Part shown: positions 1 through 5,276 of the stretch, one piece after another
Layout: each line of letters begins with the position of its first letter
Position numbering within the stretch: the stretch's first letter is position 1
Assembly: GCA_041744735.1 (NCBI GenBank)
Contig: JBGTKH010000459.1
Span: 1 to 9,204, forward strand
DNA: 9,204 nucleotides
Direction of reading: 5' to 3'
Source: JBGTKH01 sp041744735
Lineage (GTDB): Bacteria > Planctomycetota > Planctomycetia > Pirellulales > Pirellulaceae
Translations under genes and position numbers: made by a program
The notes under the pieces: generated by a model
Database searches by the model: none
Told to the model about the DNA's origin: nothing
Seen by the model: the letters and a program-made list of their open reading frames with translations, nothing else

Positions 1-186
1 CATCGAACGACCTCCGTGCAGACGTGGCAGCATCGCTTGCGTAGGCCCTCACCCACGATGCCCTGGTGCCCTGCCTCCTGCACGGCTCTCTTGCTGATTA
101 CGGCCTTCGCCGCTCCCTGGTTTGTCGGATCACGCAACTCCAACCTGCCACACTCGTTCATCACGCTAGCCTCACCAACAAACCAA
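1..186 (-). ncRNA. Structured RNA segment, possibly a group II intron fragment (partial)
   Basis: Several nested inverted repeats show that this stretch folds as RNA. On the minus strand 186-175 pairs with 128-117 over 12 bp (core GGTTTGT/ACAAACC). Two of those pairs are G-U when read as minus-strand RNA but would be A-C mismatches in plus-strand RNA, which favours minus-strand transcription. Further left, 14-21 and 78-85 form a perfect 8-bp repeat (CCGTGCAG/CTGCACGG). Inside it lie 26-30/71-75 (GGCAG/CTGCC) and 31-35/56-60 (CATCG/CGATG), one continuous multi-helix arm. The motif style (GGTGAGGC, then GTGATGAACGAG) recalls domain I of bacterial group II introns, whose reverse transcriptase would lie off the left edge. 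That identification is inference from general resemblance. The RNA start is unresolved and may lie near 260. Confidence 0.4.
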
Positions 187-421
187 CGCTGTCATCAGGC
201 TGCTACCACGCCTAAAATCACGGTAAGGACAAGGGCTCGGAGGCCCGTCGTACAGAGGTCGCAGTGTGAAAAAGTGAACGGCCCTGATGCTTCTACGCCG
301 ACACTTGACCCCGCGCGTGATGGTGTTACGATGCAAGTACCAGACGGTAGCCGTAAGGCGTTCCGCGGGTGACAAGGCTCCCTTGCAGTTGCGTGAAAGG
401 GGCGAACGTGACAACTAACGG

Positions 422-454
422 CCCCCGTTGTGCAATGGTGCAGCGGGGGTTTTT
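422..454 (+). terminator. Rho-independent-type terminator
   Basis: CCCCCG at 422-427 pairs with CGGGGG at 444-449. The self-complementary TGCA blocks at 431-434 and 439-442 can extend the stem around an ATGG loop. Five T residues follow directly at 450-454, so the terminator acts on plus-strand transcripts. No plus-strand protein gene is recognisable upstream (187-421 shows neither a coding pattern nor a known RNA), so what it terminates is unknown. It may end an unannotated RNA or belong to a repeat or mobile segment. Confidence 0.7.
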
Positions 455-484
455 CATTTGGCGTGCGTCGGACGTTGCAGGTGC

Positions 485-541
485 GTAGGTTGGGACTCCG
501 TCCCGACCCAACGCAACGGTCGGGACGGAGTCCCAACCTAC
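485..541. repeat. Perfect 24-bp-arm palindrome (REP/MITE-like)
   Basis: The arms at 485-508 and 518-541 are exact reverse complements over 24 bp and are separated by a 9-nt loop (CAACGCAAC). The outer ends read GTAGG and CCTAC. No T tract follows, so it is not a standard terminator. It sits 36 bp before the start of the next gene, so it would fold in that gene's 5' leader if transcription starts upstream. A GTAG foot on a hairpin is a known property of REP elements mobilised by REP-associated tyrosine transposases (RAYT). Assigning it to that class is inference. Confidence 0.85.
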
Positions 542-577
542 AAAGACTCTAAACTACGTGCCGCGAAGGAGGATGTC

Positions 578-880
578 ATGTTTGCCCGATGGTTTGCCGC
601 GTTGTTGATGGGGCTCGCTACAATGCTCGTCACCGCTCGGCCGGCGGCGGCATTGGATGTGTTCGAGGGCCAGATTGTCTCGGTCGAAAAGAGCCAGTTG
701 ACCATTCAGGCCCCCGGCGAAAAGCGCACGTTCTACGTGGGTCTGGACGCCATGATCACGTTCAATGGCCAAGAGGCAAAGCTGGACGATCTAAAGCCCA
801 GGCACCTGGTTAGCGTCACGGCCGAACGCAACGGTGCCCAGTTCATCGCGAAGATCATCAACGCCAAGCTGGGAAAATAA
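578..880 (+). CDS. Small secreted protein, function unknown
   Basis: This 100-residue protein starts at an ATG preceded by a strong ribosome binding site, AAGGAGG at 566-572. Residues 1-25 form a typical signal peptide: a basic start, a hydrophobic core (FAALLMGLATMLV) and an Ala-rich end (PAAA before LDVFEG), so the mature part of about 75 residues is probably exported. The mature sequence alternates short beta-like segments (GQIVSVEKSQLTIQ, KRTFYVGLDAMITFNG) and carries a KLDDLKPRHLVSVTAE segment, which suggests a small all-beta, OB-like or DUF5666-like fold. No catalytic or metal-binding motif and no cysteine is visible. It lies 104 bp before the mutase on the same strand but has no evident link to it. 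The gene is well supported; its role is unknown. Confidence 0.8.
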   Translation: MFARWFAALLMGLATMLVTARPAAALDVFEGQIVSVEKSQLTIQAPGEKRTFYVGLDAMITFNGQEAKLDDLKPRHLVSVTAERNGAQFIAKIINAKLGK

Positions 881-984
881 CGCTATCCAGTCTCCTCGGC
901 GTTTTCGGGTAGAATGAGAGAGGAAGCGAGACGTCCCGCGGCATCGAAGGGCGTCCCGTCGGCGATTATCTCTCCGCGAGGACG

Positions 985-2640
985 ATGAACATGGCTACCG
1001 CGACACAGCGCGAAGCATGGCAGCGCTGGCAACAGCAAATCGCCAACACGCCGCCGCGAAAGCAGCCGCCCACGACTGTCAGCGGGTTGGCGATCGAACC
1101 GCTGTACTCGCCTGAGCATCTGAATGGCTTCGACGCCGAAACCGATCTCGGCTTCCCCGGCCAATATCCGTTCACTCGCGGCATTCACGCCAGCATGTAT
1201 CGCGGGCGGCTGTGGACGATGCGGCAATTCGCCGGTTTCGGCACGCCGCGGCAAACGAACGAGCGGTTTCGCTTCCTGGTGAAGAAGGGCCAGACGGGGC
1301 TGAGCACGGCGTTCGATCTGCCGACGTTGATGGGGCTGGATAGCGACGACCCGCGGTCGCTCGGCGAAGTCGGCCGGCTGGGCGTGGCCGTCGACACGAT
1401 CGACGACATGCGGCTGCTCTACGAAGGCATCGACATCGGCAAACTGTCCGTCTCGATGACCATCAACGCGCCGGCGATTGTCGTGATGGCGTTCTATTTG
1501 GCCAACGCCCAGGATCAGGGCTTCGGTTGGAAAGACCTGCGCGGCACGATCCAGAACGACATCCTGAAGGAGTTCCACGCGCAAAATGAGTTCGTCTTCC
1601 CGCCCGAACCGCACGTGCGGCTGGTGGTCGATCAGATCGAATTCTGCACCGAGCACGTGCCGCAATGGTACCCGGTGTCGATCAGCGGCTATCACATTCG
1701 CGAGGCCGGATCGACGGCGGTGCAAGAGTTGGCCTTCACGCTGGCCGATGGTTTTCACTACGTGGATCAGTGCCTGGAGCGCGGCATGCGAGTGGATGAT
1801 TTCGCCCCGCGGCTTAGTTTCTTTTTCAACTCGCACAACGACCTGTTCGAGGAAGTGGCCAAGTACCGCGCCGCTCGCGCCTTGTGGGCCGACGCGATGC
1901 GGAATCGCTATGGGGCACAGGACGAGGCTTCATGGAAGCTGCGTTTTCACGCCCAGACCGCGGGCTGCTCGTTGCAGGACAAGTTGCCCGAGGTGAATCT
2001 GATCCGCGTGGCGTATCAAGCGTTGGCGGCGGTGTTGGGCGGGTGCCAGTCGCTGCACACCAACAGCATGGACGAAACGCTGGCGTTGCCGTCGGAACAC
2101 GCCGCGGCGTTGGCTCTGCACACGCAGCAAGTGCTGGCCTACGAGACCGGTGCCACCAACACCGTCGATCCGCTGGGCGGAAGTTTTTTCATCGAGACAC
2201 TCACGCGGCAGATGCAAGACGCGGCTCACAAGTACTTCGACCGCATCGAAGAGTTGGGCGGAATGCTTGTCGCGATCGAAAAGGGATACTTCCGCCGCGA
2301 GATCGCCGACGCCGCATTCGCCTATCAGCGCGAAATCGACGCTGGCCGCAAGCTGATCGTGGGCGTCAACGCTTTTCAGGAACCGGACGAGCGGCCGATG
2401 GACATTCTGACGGTCGATGCGGCGGTCGAGCAGGAGCAGATCGAGTCGCTGCGGCGCGTCAAGCAGCAACGCAGCAGCGCCGATGTGAGCCGCACGCTAG
2501 ACGAGGTCCGCCGCTTGGCCGATAGCCGGCAGAATCTGCTGCCGCCGCTGCTGGAAGCCGCGCGGGCGCGAGCCACGGTAGGCGAAGTCATTCACTCGCT
2601 GGCCGATGTGTTCGGCCGTTATGAAGGGGCCGTTGTGTAA
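985..2640 (+). CDS. icmA: B12-dependent acyl-CoA mutase large subunit, isobutyryl-CoA mutase type (IcmA-like)
   Basis: This 551-residue protein is the catalytic TIM-barrel subunit of an adenosylcobalamin-dependent acyl-CoA mutase and lacks the C-terminal B12-binding domain. Hallmarks are RGIHASMYRGRLWTMRQFAGFGT (cited here only as residues 65-87), GQTGLSTAFDLPT, TIQNDILKEF, SGYHIREAG with Tyr236 and His237, APRLSFFF, and LGGCQSLHTN. With Propionibacterium methylmalonyl-CoA mutase numbering (offset 7), Tyr89 is Phe82 and Arg207 is Gln200. These are the Phe80/Gln198 residues of isobutyryl-CoA mutase. Ala109 replaces the Asp117 of 2-hydroxyisobutyryl-CoA mutase. The expected reaction is isobutyryl-CoA to n-butyryl-CoA, needing the small subunit at 3824-4234. 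GAGG at 978-981 sits too close to the ATG at 985 and better fits the ATG at 991, so the true start may be two codons later. Automated tools would call it methylmalonyl-CoA mutase. Confidence 0.9.
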   Translation: MNMATATQREAWQRWQQQIANTPPRKQPPTTVSGLAIEPLYSPEHLNGFDAETDLGFPGQYPFTRGIHASMYRGRLWTMRQFAGFGTPRQTNERFRFLVKKGQTGLSTAFDLPTLMGLDSDDPRSLGEVGRLGVAVDTIDDMRLLYEGIDIGKLSVSMTINAPAIVVMAFYLANAQDQGFGWKDLRGTIQNDILKEFHAQNEFVFPPEPHVRLVVDQIEFCTEHVPQWYPVSISGYHIREAGSTAVQELAFTLADGFHYVDQCLERGMRVDDFAPRLSFFFNSHNDLFEEVAKYRAARALWADAMRNRYGAQDEASWKLRFHAQTAGCSLQDKLPEVNLIRVAYQALAAVLGGCQSLHTNSMDETLALPSEHAAALALHTQQVLAYETGATNTVDPLGGSFFIETLTRQMQDAAHKYFDRIEELGGMLVAIEKGYFRREIADAAFAYQREIDAGRKLIVGVNAFQEPDERPMDILTVDAAVEQEQIESLRRVKQQRSSADVSRTLDEVRRLADSRQNLLPPLLEAARARATVGEVIHSLADVFGRYEGAVV

Positions 2641-2678
2641 CTGTTAGTATTCATATTTGAGGGCGTTTCAACATCAGA

Positions 2679-2755
2679 GTAGCGGAATTCGTGAGAATTC
2701 CGAAGTTTCATGAGAATCTTGTAGCGGAATTCCGAAGTTTCACAACTTCGGCTAC
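2679..2755. repeat. Duplicated palindromic repeat (GTAGC...GCTAC hairpin)
   Basis: Two related units lie in the spacer after the mutase. The first has GTAGCGGAATTC at 2679-2690, an inverted repeat GGAATTC/GAATTCC at 2684-2690/2695-2701, and then CGAAGTTTCA. The second, at 2721-2755, has GTAGCGGAATTC continuing into CCGAAGTT (2732-2739), a TCAC loop, AACTTCGG (2744-2751) and a closing GCTAC. The second is a full hairpin; the first lacks the closing arm and looks like a partial or decayed copy. The GTAG-type foot resembles the palindrome at 485-541, suggesting the same general class of REP-like element. A transcript from the mutase would contain the hairpin, which could stabilise or attenuate the message. 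Confidence 0.75.
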
Positions 2756-2793
2756 GGTTTGGAAATGCTCTCCTAATGAAGTCGAGGTGCATC

Positions 2794-3036
2794 ATGTTTC
2801 TCTTAGACAAACGAACGGGCGACCTGGTGCGGGTCGTCGAGATTGAGGAACTGTTCAACCCGTTGAAGGATCTGATCTGGGGCCGCGATCAGGCGGGCGA
2901 AGAAGAACAGGACCCAACGGTTTTCGCCAAGGAACATTTGGTCTTCCCCTCCGGCGAACCATTGCCGCGCTGTTGGGTGGACGTGCACTATCGAGACGCA
3001 ACGATGGCACGCGAGACCGCGGGCCGTGCGACCTGA
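2794..3036 (+). CDS. Small conserved-looking protein of unknown function
   Basis: This is an 80-residue soluble protein with no signal peptide or membrane segment. I chose the ATG at 2794 because GAGG at 2784-2787 is correctly spaced before it; the ATG six codons upstream at 2776 has no ribosome binding site. The sequence opens MFLLDKRTGDLVRVVEIEELFNP, followed by an acidic RDQAGEEEQDP stretch, FAKEHLVFPSGEPLPRCW and VDVHYRD. From memory, the pattern of a short beta start, AGEE-Q-P, FPSGE-LPRCW and HYR is shared by small proteins found in planctomycete genomes, some labelled acetyltransferase without evidence; I cannot confirm this here. No catalytic motif is clear. It lies between the two mutase subunit genes, 33 bp before the toxin-antitoxin pair, and may be an accessory insertion. 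Confidence 0.65.
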   Translation: MFLLDKRTGDLVRVVEIEELFNPLKDLIWGRDQAGEEEQDPTVFAKEHLVFPSGEPLPRCWVDVHYRDATMARETAGRAT

Positions 3037-3069
3037 GTTGGTACGATGTCGTTTGAGGAGCTTCCTAAC

Positions 3070-3315
3070 ATGCCTTTGACAATTTCCGATGAAATGTTGC
3101 GTGAGGCGGGATTGACGGAGCGTGAAGCGCTCGTCGAGTTTTCATGCCGGATGTTCGATGCAGGTAAATTGCCACTTTGGCCAGCCGCTCGATTGGCCAG
3201 CCTAACCCGTGCCGAATTTCAAACGGAATTGCGGCAGCGCGGCATCCCAATTTACCGGCCCACGATCGCCGATTTGAAAGATGACCTCGCCGCCCTGAGA
3301 TGTTTGGAGGACTGA
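3070..3315 (+). CDS. UPF0175-type antitoxin
   Basis: This 81-residue protein resembles the UPF0175 family, small helical proteins that act as DNA-binding antitoxins for PIN-like toxins. The N-terminal pattern (MPLTISDEMLREAGLTEREALVEFSCRMF, residues 1-29) and the later LASLTRAEFQTELRQRGIP and PTIADLKDDLAAL segments are typical of that group. The start at 3070 is preceded by GAGGAG at 3055-3060 at good spacing, whereas the in-frame ATG at 3046 has no ribosome binding site. The toxin gene starts 2 bp downstream, the usual arrangement of a co-transcribed pair. The expected role is to neutralise the downstream nuclease and repress its own promoter. Family assignment is by recognition of sequence style, not by alignment. 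Confidence 0.75.
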   Translation: MPLTISDEMLREAGLTEREALVEFSCRMFDAGKLPLWPAARLASLTRAEFQTELRQRGIPIYRPTIADLKDDLAALRCLED

Positions 3316-3317
3316 AT

Positions 3318-3803
3318 GTGGCCATCGTTGTTAGCGACGCGTCGCCGATCATCGCATTGGCTCAGTTAAAACACCTCGAATTGCTTCGCGATCTTTTCAG
3401 CGAGGTGTTGATCCCTCCGGCTGTTGAAGCCGAACTGACGCAAGGCCAGACGGGCTTGCCGATCATCGATGTTTCGCAACTCCCCTTCGTTCGTATTCAA
3501 GCACCTCAGGATCAAGGACGTGTCGGGCAGCTTCGCATGAGACTTGATCCGGGAGAATCGGAGGCGCTGGCTCTAGCCCTCGAAGTTCAAGCGGATTTGG
3601 TCTTGATCGATGAGGAACTTGGACGCACCGTTGCCAAAGAATTGGGTTTGACGCCGTTGGGAACTTTGGGAATGCTTGTGGAGGCAAAGCGTCGTGGCGC
3701 CATCGCACGCATTACTCCTCTCTTGGATCGGTTGGAAAACGAACTTAGCTTTTTCATGTCACGCGAGATTCGTGCGGAGATATTGCGATTGGCGTCCGAG
3801 TGA
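3318..3803 (+). CDS. DUF3368 PIN-like toxin
   Basis: This 161-residue protein resembles DUF3368, a PIN-like ribonuclease family usually paired with UPF0175 antitoxins. Acidic residues expected to hold the metal are visible: Asp7 (VVSDASPIIAL), Glu37 (PPAVEAEL), Glu80 (DPGESEALALA) and Asp98 (LVLIDEELGR). The family C-terminal segment PLGTLGMLVEAKRRGAI is also present. I chose the GTG at 3318 because GGAGG at 3304-3308 lies 9 bp before it. An ATG at 3300 would overlap the antitoxin and lacks a Shine-Dalgarno sequence, though it would add only six residues. All candidate catalytic residues are intact, so the toxin may be active. The stop overlaps a possible GTG start of the following mutase subunit at 3800, so this pair sits directly in the mutase transcription path. 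Confidence 0.8.
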   Translation: MAIVVSDASPIIALAQLKHLELLRDLFSEVLIPPAVEAELTQGQTGLPIIDVSQLPFVRIQAPQDQGRVGQLRMRLDPGESEALALALEVQADLVLIDEELGRTVAKELGLTPLGTLGMLVEAKRRGAIARITPLLDRLENELSFFMSREIRAEILRLASE

Positions 3804-3823
3804 CATTGGGCGTGGAGTACTCG

Positions 3824-4234
3824 ATGAGCAAACAACCGCCGATTCGTATCGTGCTGGCCAAAGTGGGCCTTGACGGTCACGACCGCGGCATCAAGGTGGT
3901 TGCGCGCGGGCTGCGCGATGCGGGGTTTCACGTGATCTACGCGGGCTTGTGGCAGGACGTGGATGCGGTGGTGCGCACAGTGGCCGATGAAGATGCGGAT
4001 TGGTTGGGGCTGAGCCTGTTGAGCGGCGCGCACATGACACTGGTGCCGCGCGTGCTGGACCGGCTACGCGAGGCCGGGCTCGAACACGTCGGCGTGATGG
4101 TCGGCGGCATTATCCCGGCGGCGGATATTCCGAAGCTGACGGATTTAGGCGTGGCTCGTGTCTTCGGTCCTGGAACGCCGCTCCCTGAAATCGTCGACTT
4201 CTTGCGCGAGCACGGGAGCCGCACTCATGCTTGA
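3824..4234 (+). CDS. icmB: Cobalamin-binding small subunit of the acyl-CoA mutase (IcmB-like)
   Basis: This 136-residue Rossmann-like B12-binding protein would dock base-off adenosylcobalamin onto the large subunit at 985-2640. The DxHxxG cobalamin signature is present as GLDGHDRG at residues 15-22, with His19 the expected lower axial cobalt ligand. The partner motifs also appear: LGLSLLSGAH and VGGIIP, which line the nucleotide-tail groove. The length matches stand-alone small subunits. The ATG at 3824 has GGAG at 3813-3816. An in-frame GTG at 3800 would overlap the preceding toxin stop and add eight residues, which is less likely. The gene overlaps the GTPase gene by 8 bp, a strong sign of translational coupling. 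It is separated from its catalytic partner by about 1.2 kb containing a toxin-antitoxin pair. The symbol icmB depends on the specificity inferred from the large subunit. Confidence 0.9.
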   Translation: MSKQPPIRIVLAKVGLDGHDRGIKVVARGLRDAGFHVIYAGLWQDVDAVVRTVADEDADWLGLSLLSGAHMTLVPRVLDRLREAGLEHVGVMVGGIIPAADIPKLTDLGVARVFGPGTPLPEIVDFLREHGSRTHA

Positions 4235-4976
4235 GCAGCTCCTCGATCGATTTCGTCATCGCGACCGCAAGGCTCTGTCGCGGCTGCTTACGCTCGTCGC
4301 ACGCGGCGAGCAACTCGACGCCATCCGCGCCGCTCTCAACTCTCAACCCTCAATTCTCAACTCTCAACCCTCCGTCATCGCCATCACCGGCAACAGCGGT
4401 GTCGGCAAAAGCACGTTGGTCGGCAAGCTCATCGAATTGTTGCGAACTAAGGGGAAATCGGTCGCGGTGTTGGCGTGCGACCCACAGAGTTCGCTCACCG
4501 GCGGCGCATTGTTGGGCGACCGCATCCGCATGCCGAGCCGGCCCGACGACGCCAGCGTGTTCATTCGCAGCCTGGCCGTCGCCAGCGGCCGGCAAGCCAT
4601 CGCCGAGCATCTTAACTTCATGATCGATCTGCTGCGGCAGTTCGGCTTCGACATCGTGCTGCTGGAAACCGTCGGCGCCGGACAAGGCGACACGGCGGTG
4701 CGCGACGTGGCCGACATCGTCGTCCTCTTGCTACAGCCGGAGTCAGGCGACGAACTGCAATGGGAGAAAGCAGGCCTGTTGGAAGTCGCCGACGTCGTGG
4801 TCATTCACAAAGCTGACCTGCCCGGCGCCGAACAAGTCGAATCACAAGTCCGCCAACTCCTCAACCTACCCGGCTGCCGCGAAGTGCCCGTCGTGCGCGT
4901 GAGTGCCGGCAAGAATCTGGGCCTAGAACAATTGTGGTCTGCTATTGAATCTGTTCCGCTTCGAGTAGGCGCATAA
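4227..4976 (+). CDS. meaB: MeaB/ArgK-type G-protein chaperone of the B12 mutase
   Basis: This 249-residue P-loop GTPase of the MeaB/ArgK family gates cofactor loading and protects B12 mutases. The motifs are TGNSGVGKST (Walker A, residues 54-63), ACDPQSS (83-89), LLETVGAGQGD (145-155), HKAD (194-197, where the usual G4 motif is NKAD) and VSAGKNLGLEQLW (225-237). The start overlaps the small-subunit stop (ATGCTTGA), with GGGAG at 4214-4218 before it; a GTG at 4158 in the same frame lies deep inside the previous gene and is less likely. The protein ends soon after the G5 region. It lacks roughly the last 60-80 residues of typical family members (about 330 aa), where the dimerisation arm lies. 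Residues 38-49 are a repeat-derived linker (NSQPSILNSQPS) between the N-terminal helices and the G domain. Confidence 0.9.
   Translation: MLEQLLDRFRHRDRKALSRLLTLVARGEQLDAIRAALNSQPSILNSQPSVIAITGNSGVGKSTLVGKLIELLRTKGKSVAVLACDPQSSLTGGALLGDRIRMPSRPDDASVFIRSLAVASGRQAIAEHLNFMIDLLRQFGFDIVLLETVGAGQGDTAVRDVADIVVLLLQPESGDELQWEKAGLLEVADVVVIHKADLPGAEQVESQVRQLLNLPGCREVPVVRVSAGKNLGLEQLWSAIESVPLRVGA
4334..4372 (+). repeat. Tandem 21-bp repeat inside the GTPase gene
   Basis: TCTCAACTCTCAACCCTC occurs at 4334-4351 and again, identical over 18 bp, at 4355-4372, giving a 21-bp period. It contains a finer CTCTCAA/CCCTCAA 7-bp sub-period. It is in frame and encodes NSQPSIL-NSQPS, a flexible linker just before the P-loop. 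The pyrimidine-rich composition is unlike the surrounding codons and looks like an inserted or slippage-expanded microsatellite tolerated at a domain boundary. Confidence 0.85.
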
Positions 4977-5000
4977 CCATTCGAGTGTTAAGTTGAAGAT

Positions 5001-5276
5001 ATGAGTGAGACCATCATGTCGATTGAAGACGCTGCGGCTTGCCTGCCTGAACTTGTCGAGCGCGTCCACGCAAAGCGAGAGGCAGCAGTCATTGTGAAGT
5101 CGGGACAGCCGCTTGTACGAATCGTCCCGCTGCCAGCCTTGGGCGAAGCTTCCGAGGATTTGGTCGCCTTTCTCGGCCGCTGGCGGCACGAATATCCCGA
5201 TCCGGATGAAGAGCTCGCGGAGGCGATTGCGTTGAGCCGACAAGCCGTCAAGCCGCCGGGCAATCCATGGGATTAA
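5001..5276 (+). CDS. Phd/YefM-type antitoxin
   Basis: This 91-residue protein has the layout of a Phd/YefM-family antitoxin. The N-terminal half binds DNA (SIEDAAACLPELVERVHAKREAAVIVKSGQPLVRIVPL, residues 7-45, compare the prevent-host-death core). The C-terminal half is extended and acidic (GRWRHEYPDPDEELAEAIALSRQA) and would wrap the toxin. It overlaps the VapC toxin gene by 10 bp, the standard coupled arrangement. The Shine-Dalgarno before the ATG at 5001 is weak (GAAG); an ATG at 5016 is the alternative start. It begins only 24 bp after the GTPase gene on the same strand, so it may be read from the mutase operon as well as from its own autorepressed promoter. Confidence 0.8.
   Translation: MSETIMSIEDAAACLPELVERVHAKREAAVIVKSGQPLVRIVPLPALGEASEDLVAFLGRWRHEYPDPDEELAEAIALSRQAVKPPGNPWD

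Noticed and set aside
1..161. Minus-strand reading frame from the ATG at 161 running off the left edge
   Set aside because: It lies entirely in the structured RNA segment and is not recognisable as protein; it could be chance, so it is not annotated as a gene.
16..372. A 118-residue plus-strand frame at the left edge
   Set aside because: It crosses the inverted-repeat region, has a composition unlike a protein (many Pro, Arg, Thr, no motif), and no Shine-Dalgarno sequence.
881..984. Possible cobalamin riboswitch or promoter before the mutase
   Set aside because: The 104-bp leader is too short for a B12 riboswitch and lacks the B12 box. A TAGAAT at 912-917 has no matching -35 element.
883..1836. 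A 317-residue open frame on the minus strand opposite the mutase
   Set aside because: It is antisense to a clearly conserved gene, is rich in His, Arg and Gln as expected for a GC-rich shadow frame, and shows no motif or ribosome binding site.
4158..4226. GTG start 23 codons upstream for the GTPase
   Set aside because: It would overlap the small subunit by 77 bp and adds a Ser-rich stretch unlike the family; the ATG at 4227 has a good ribosome binding site.
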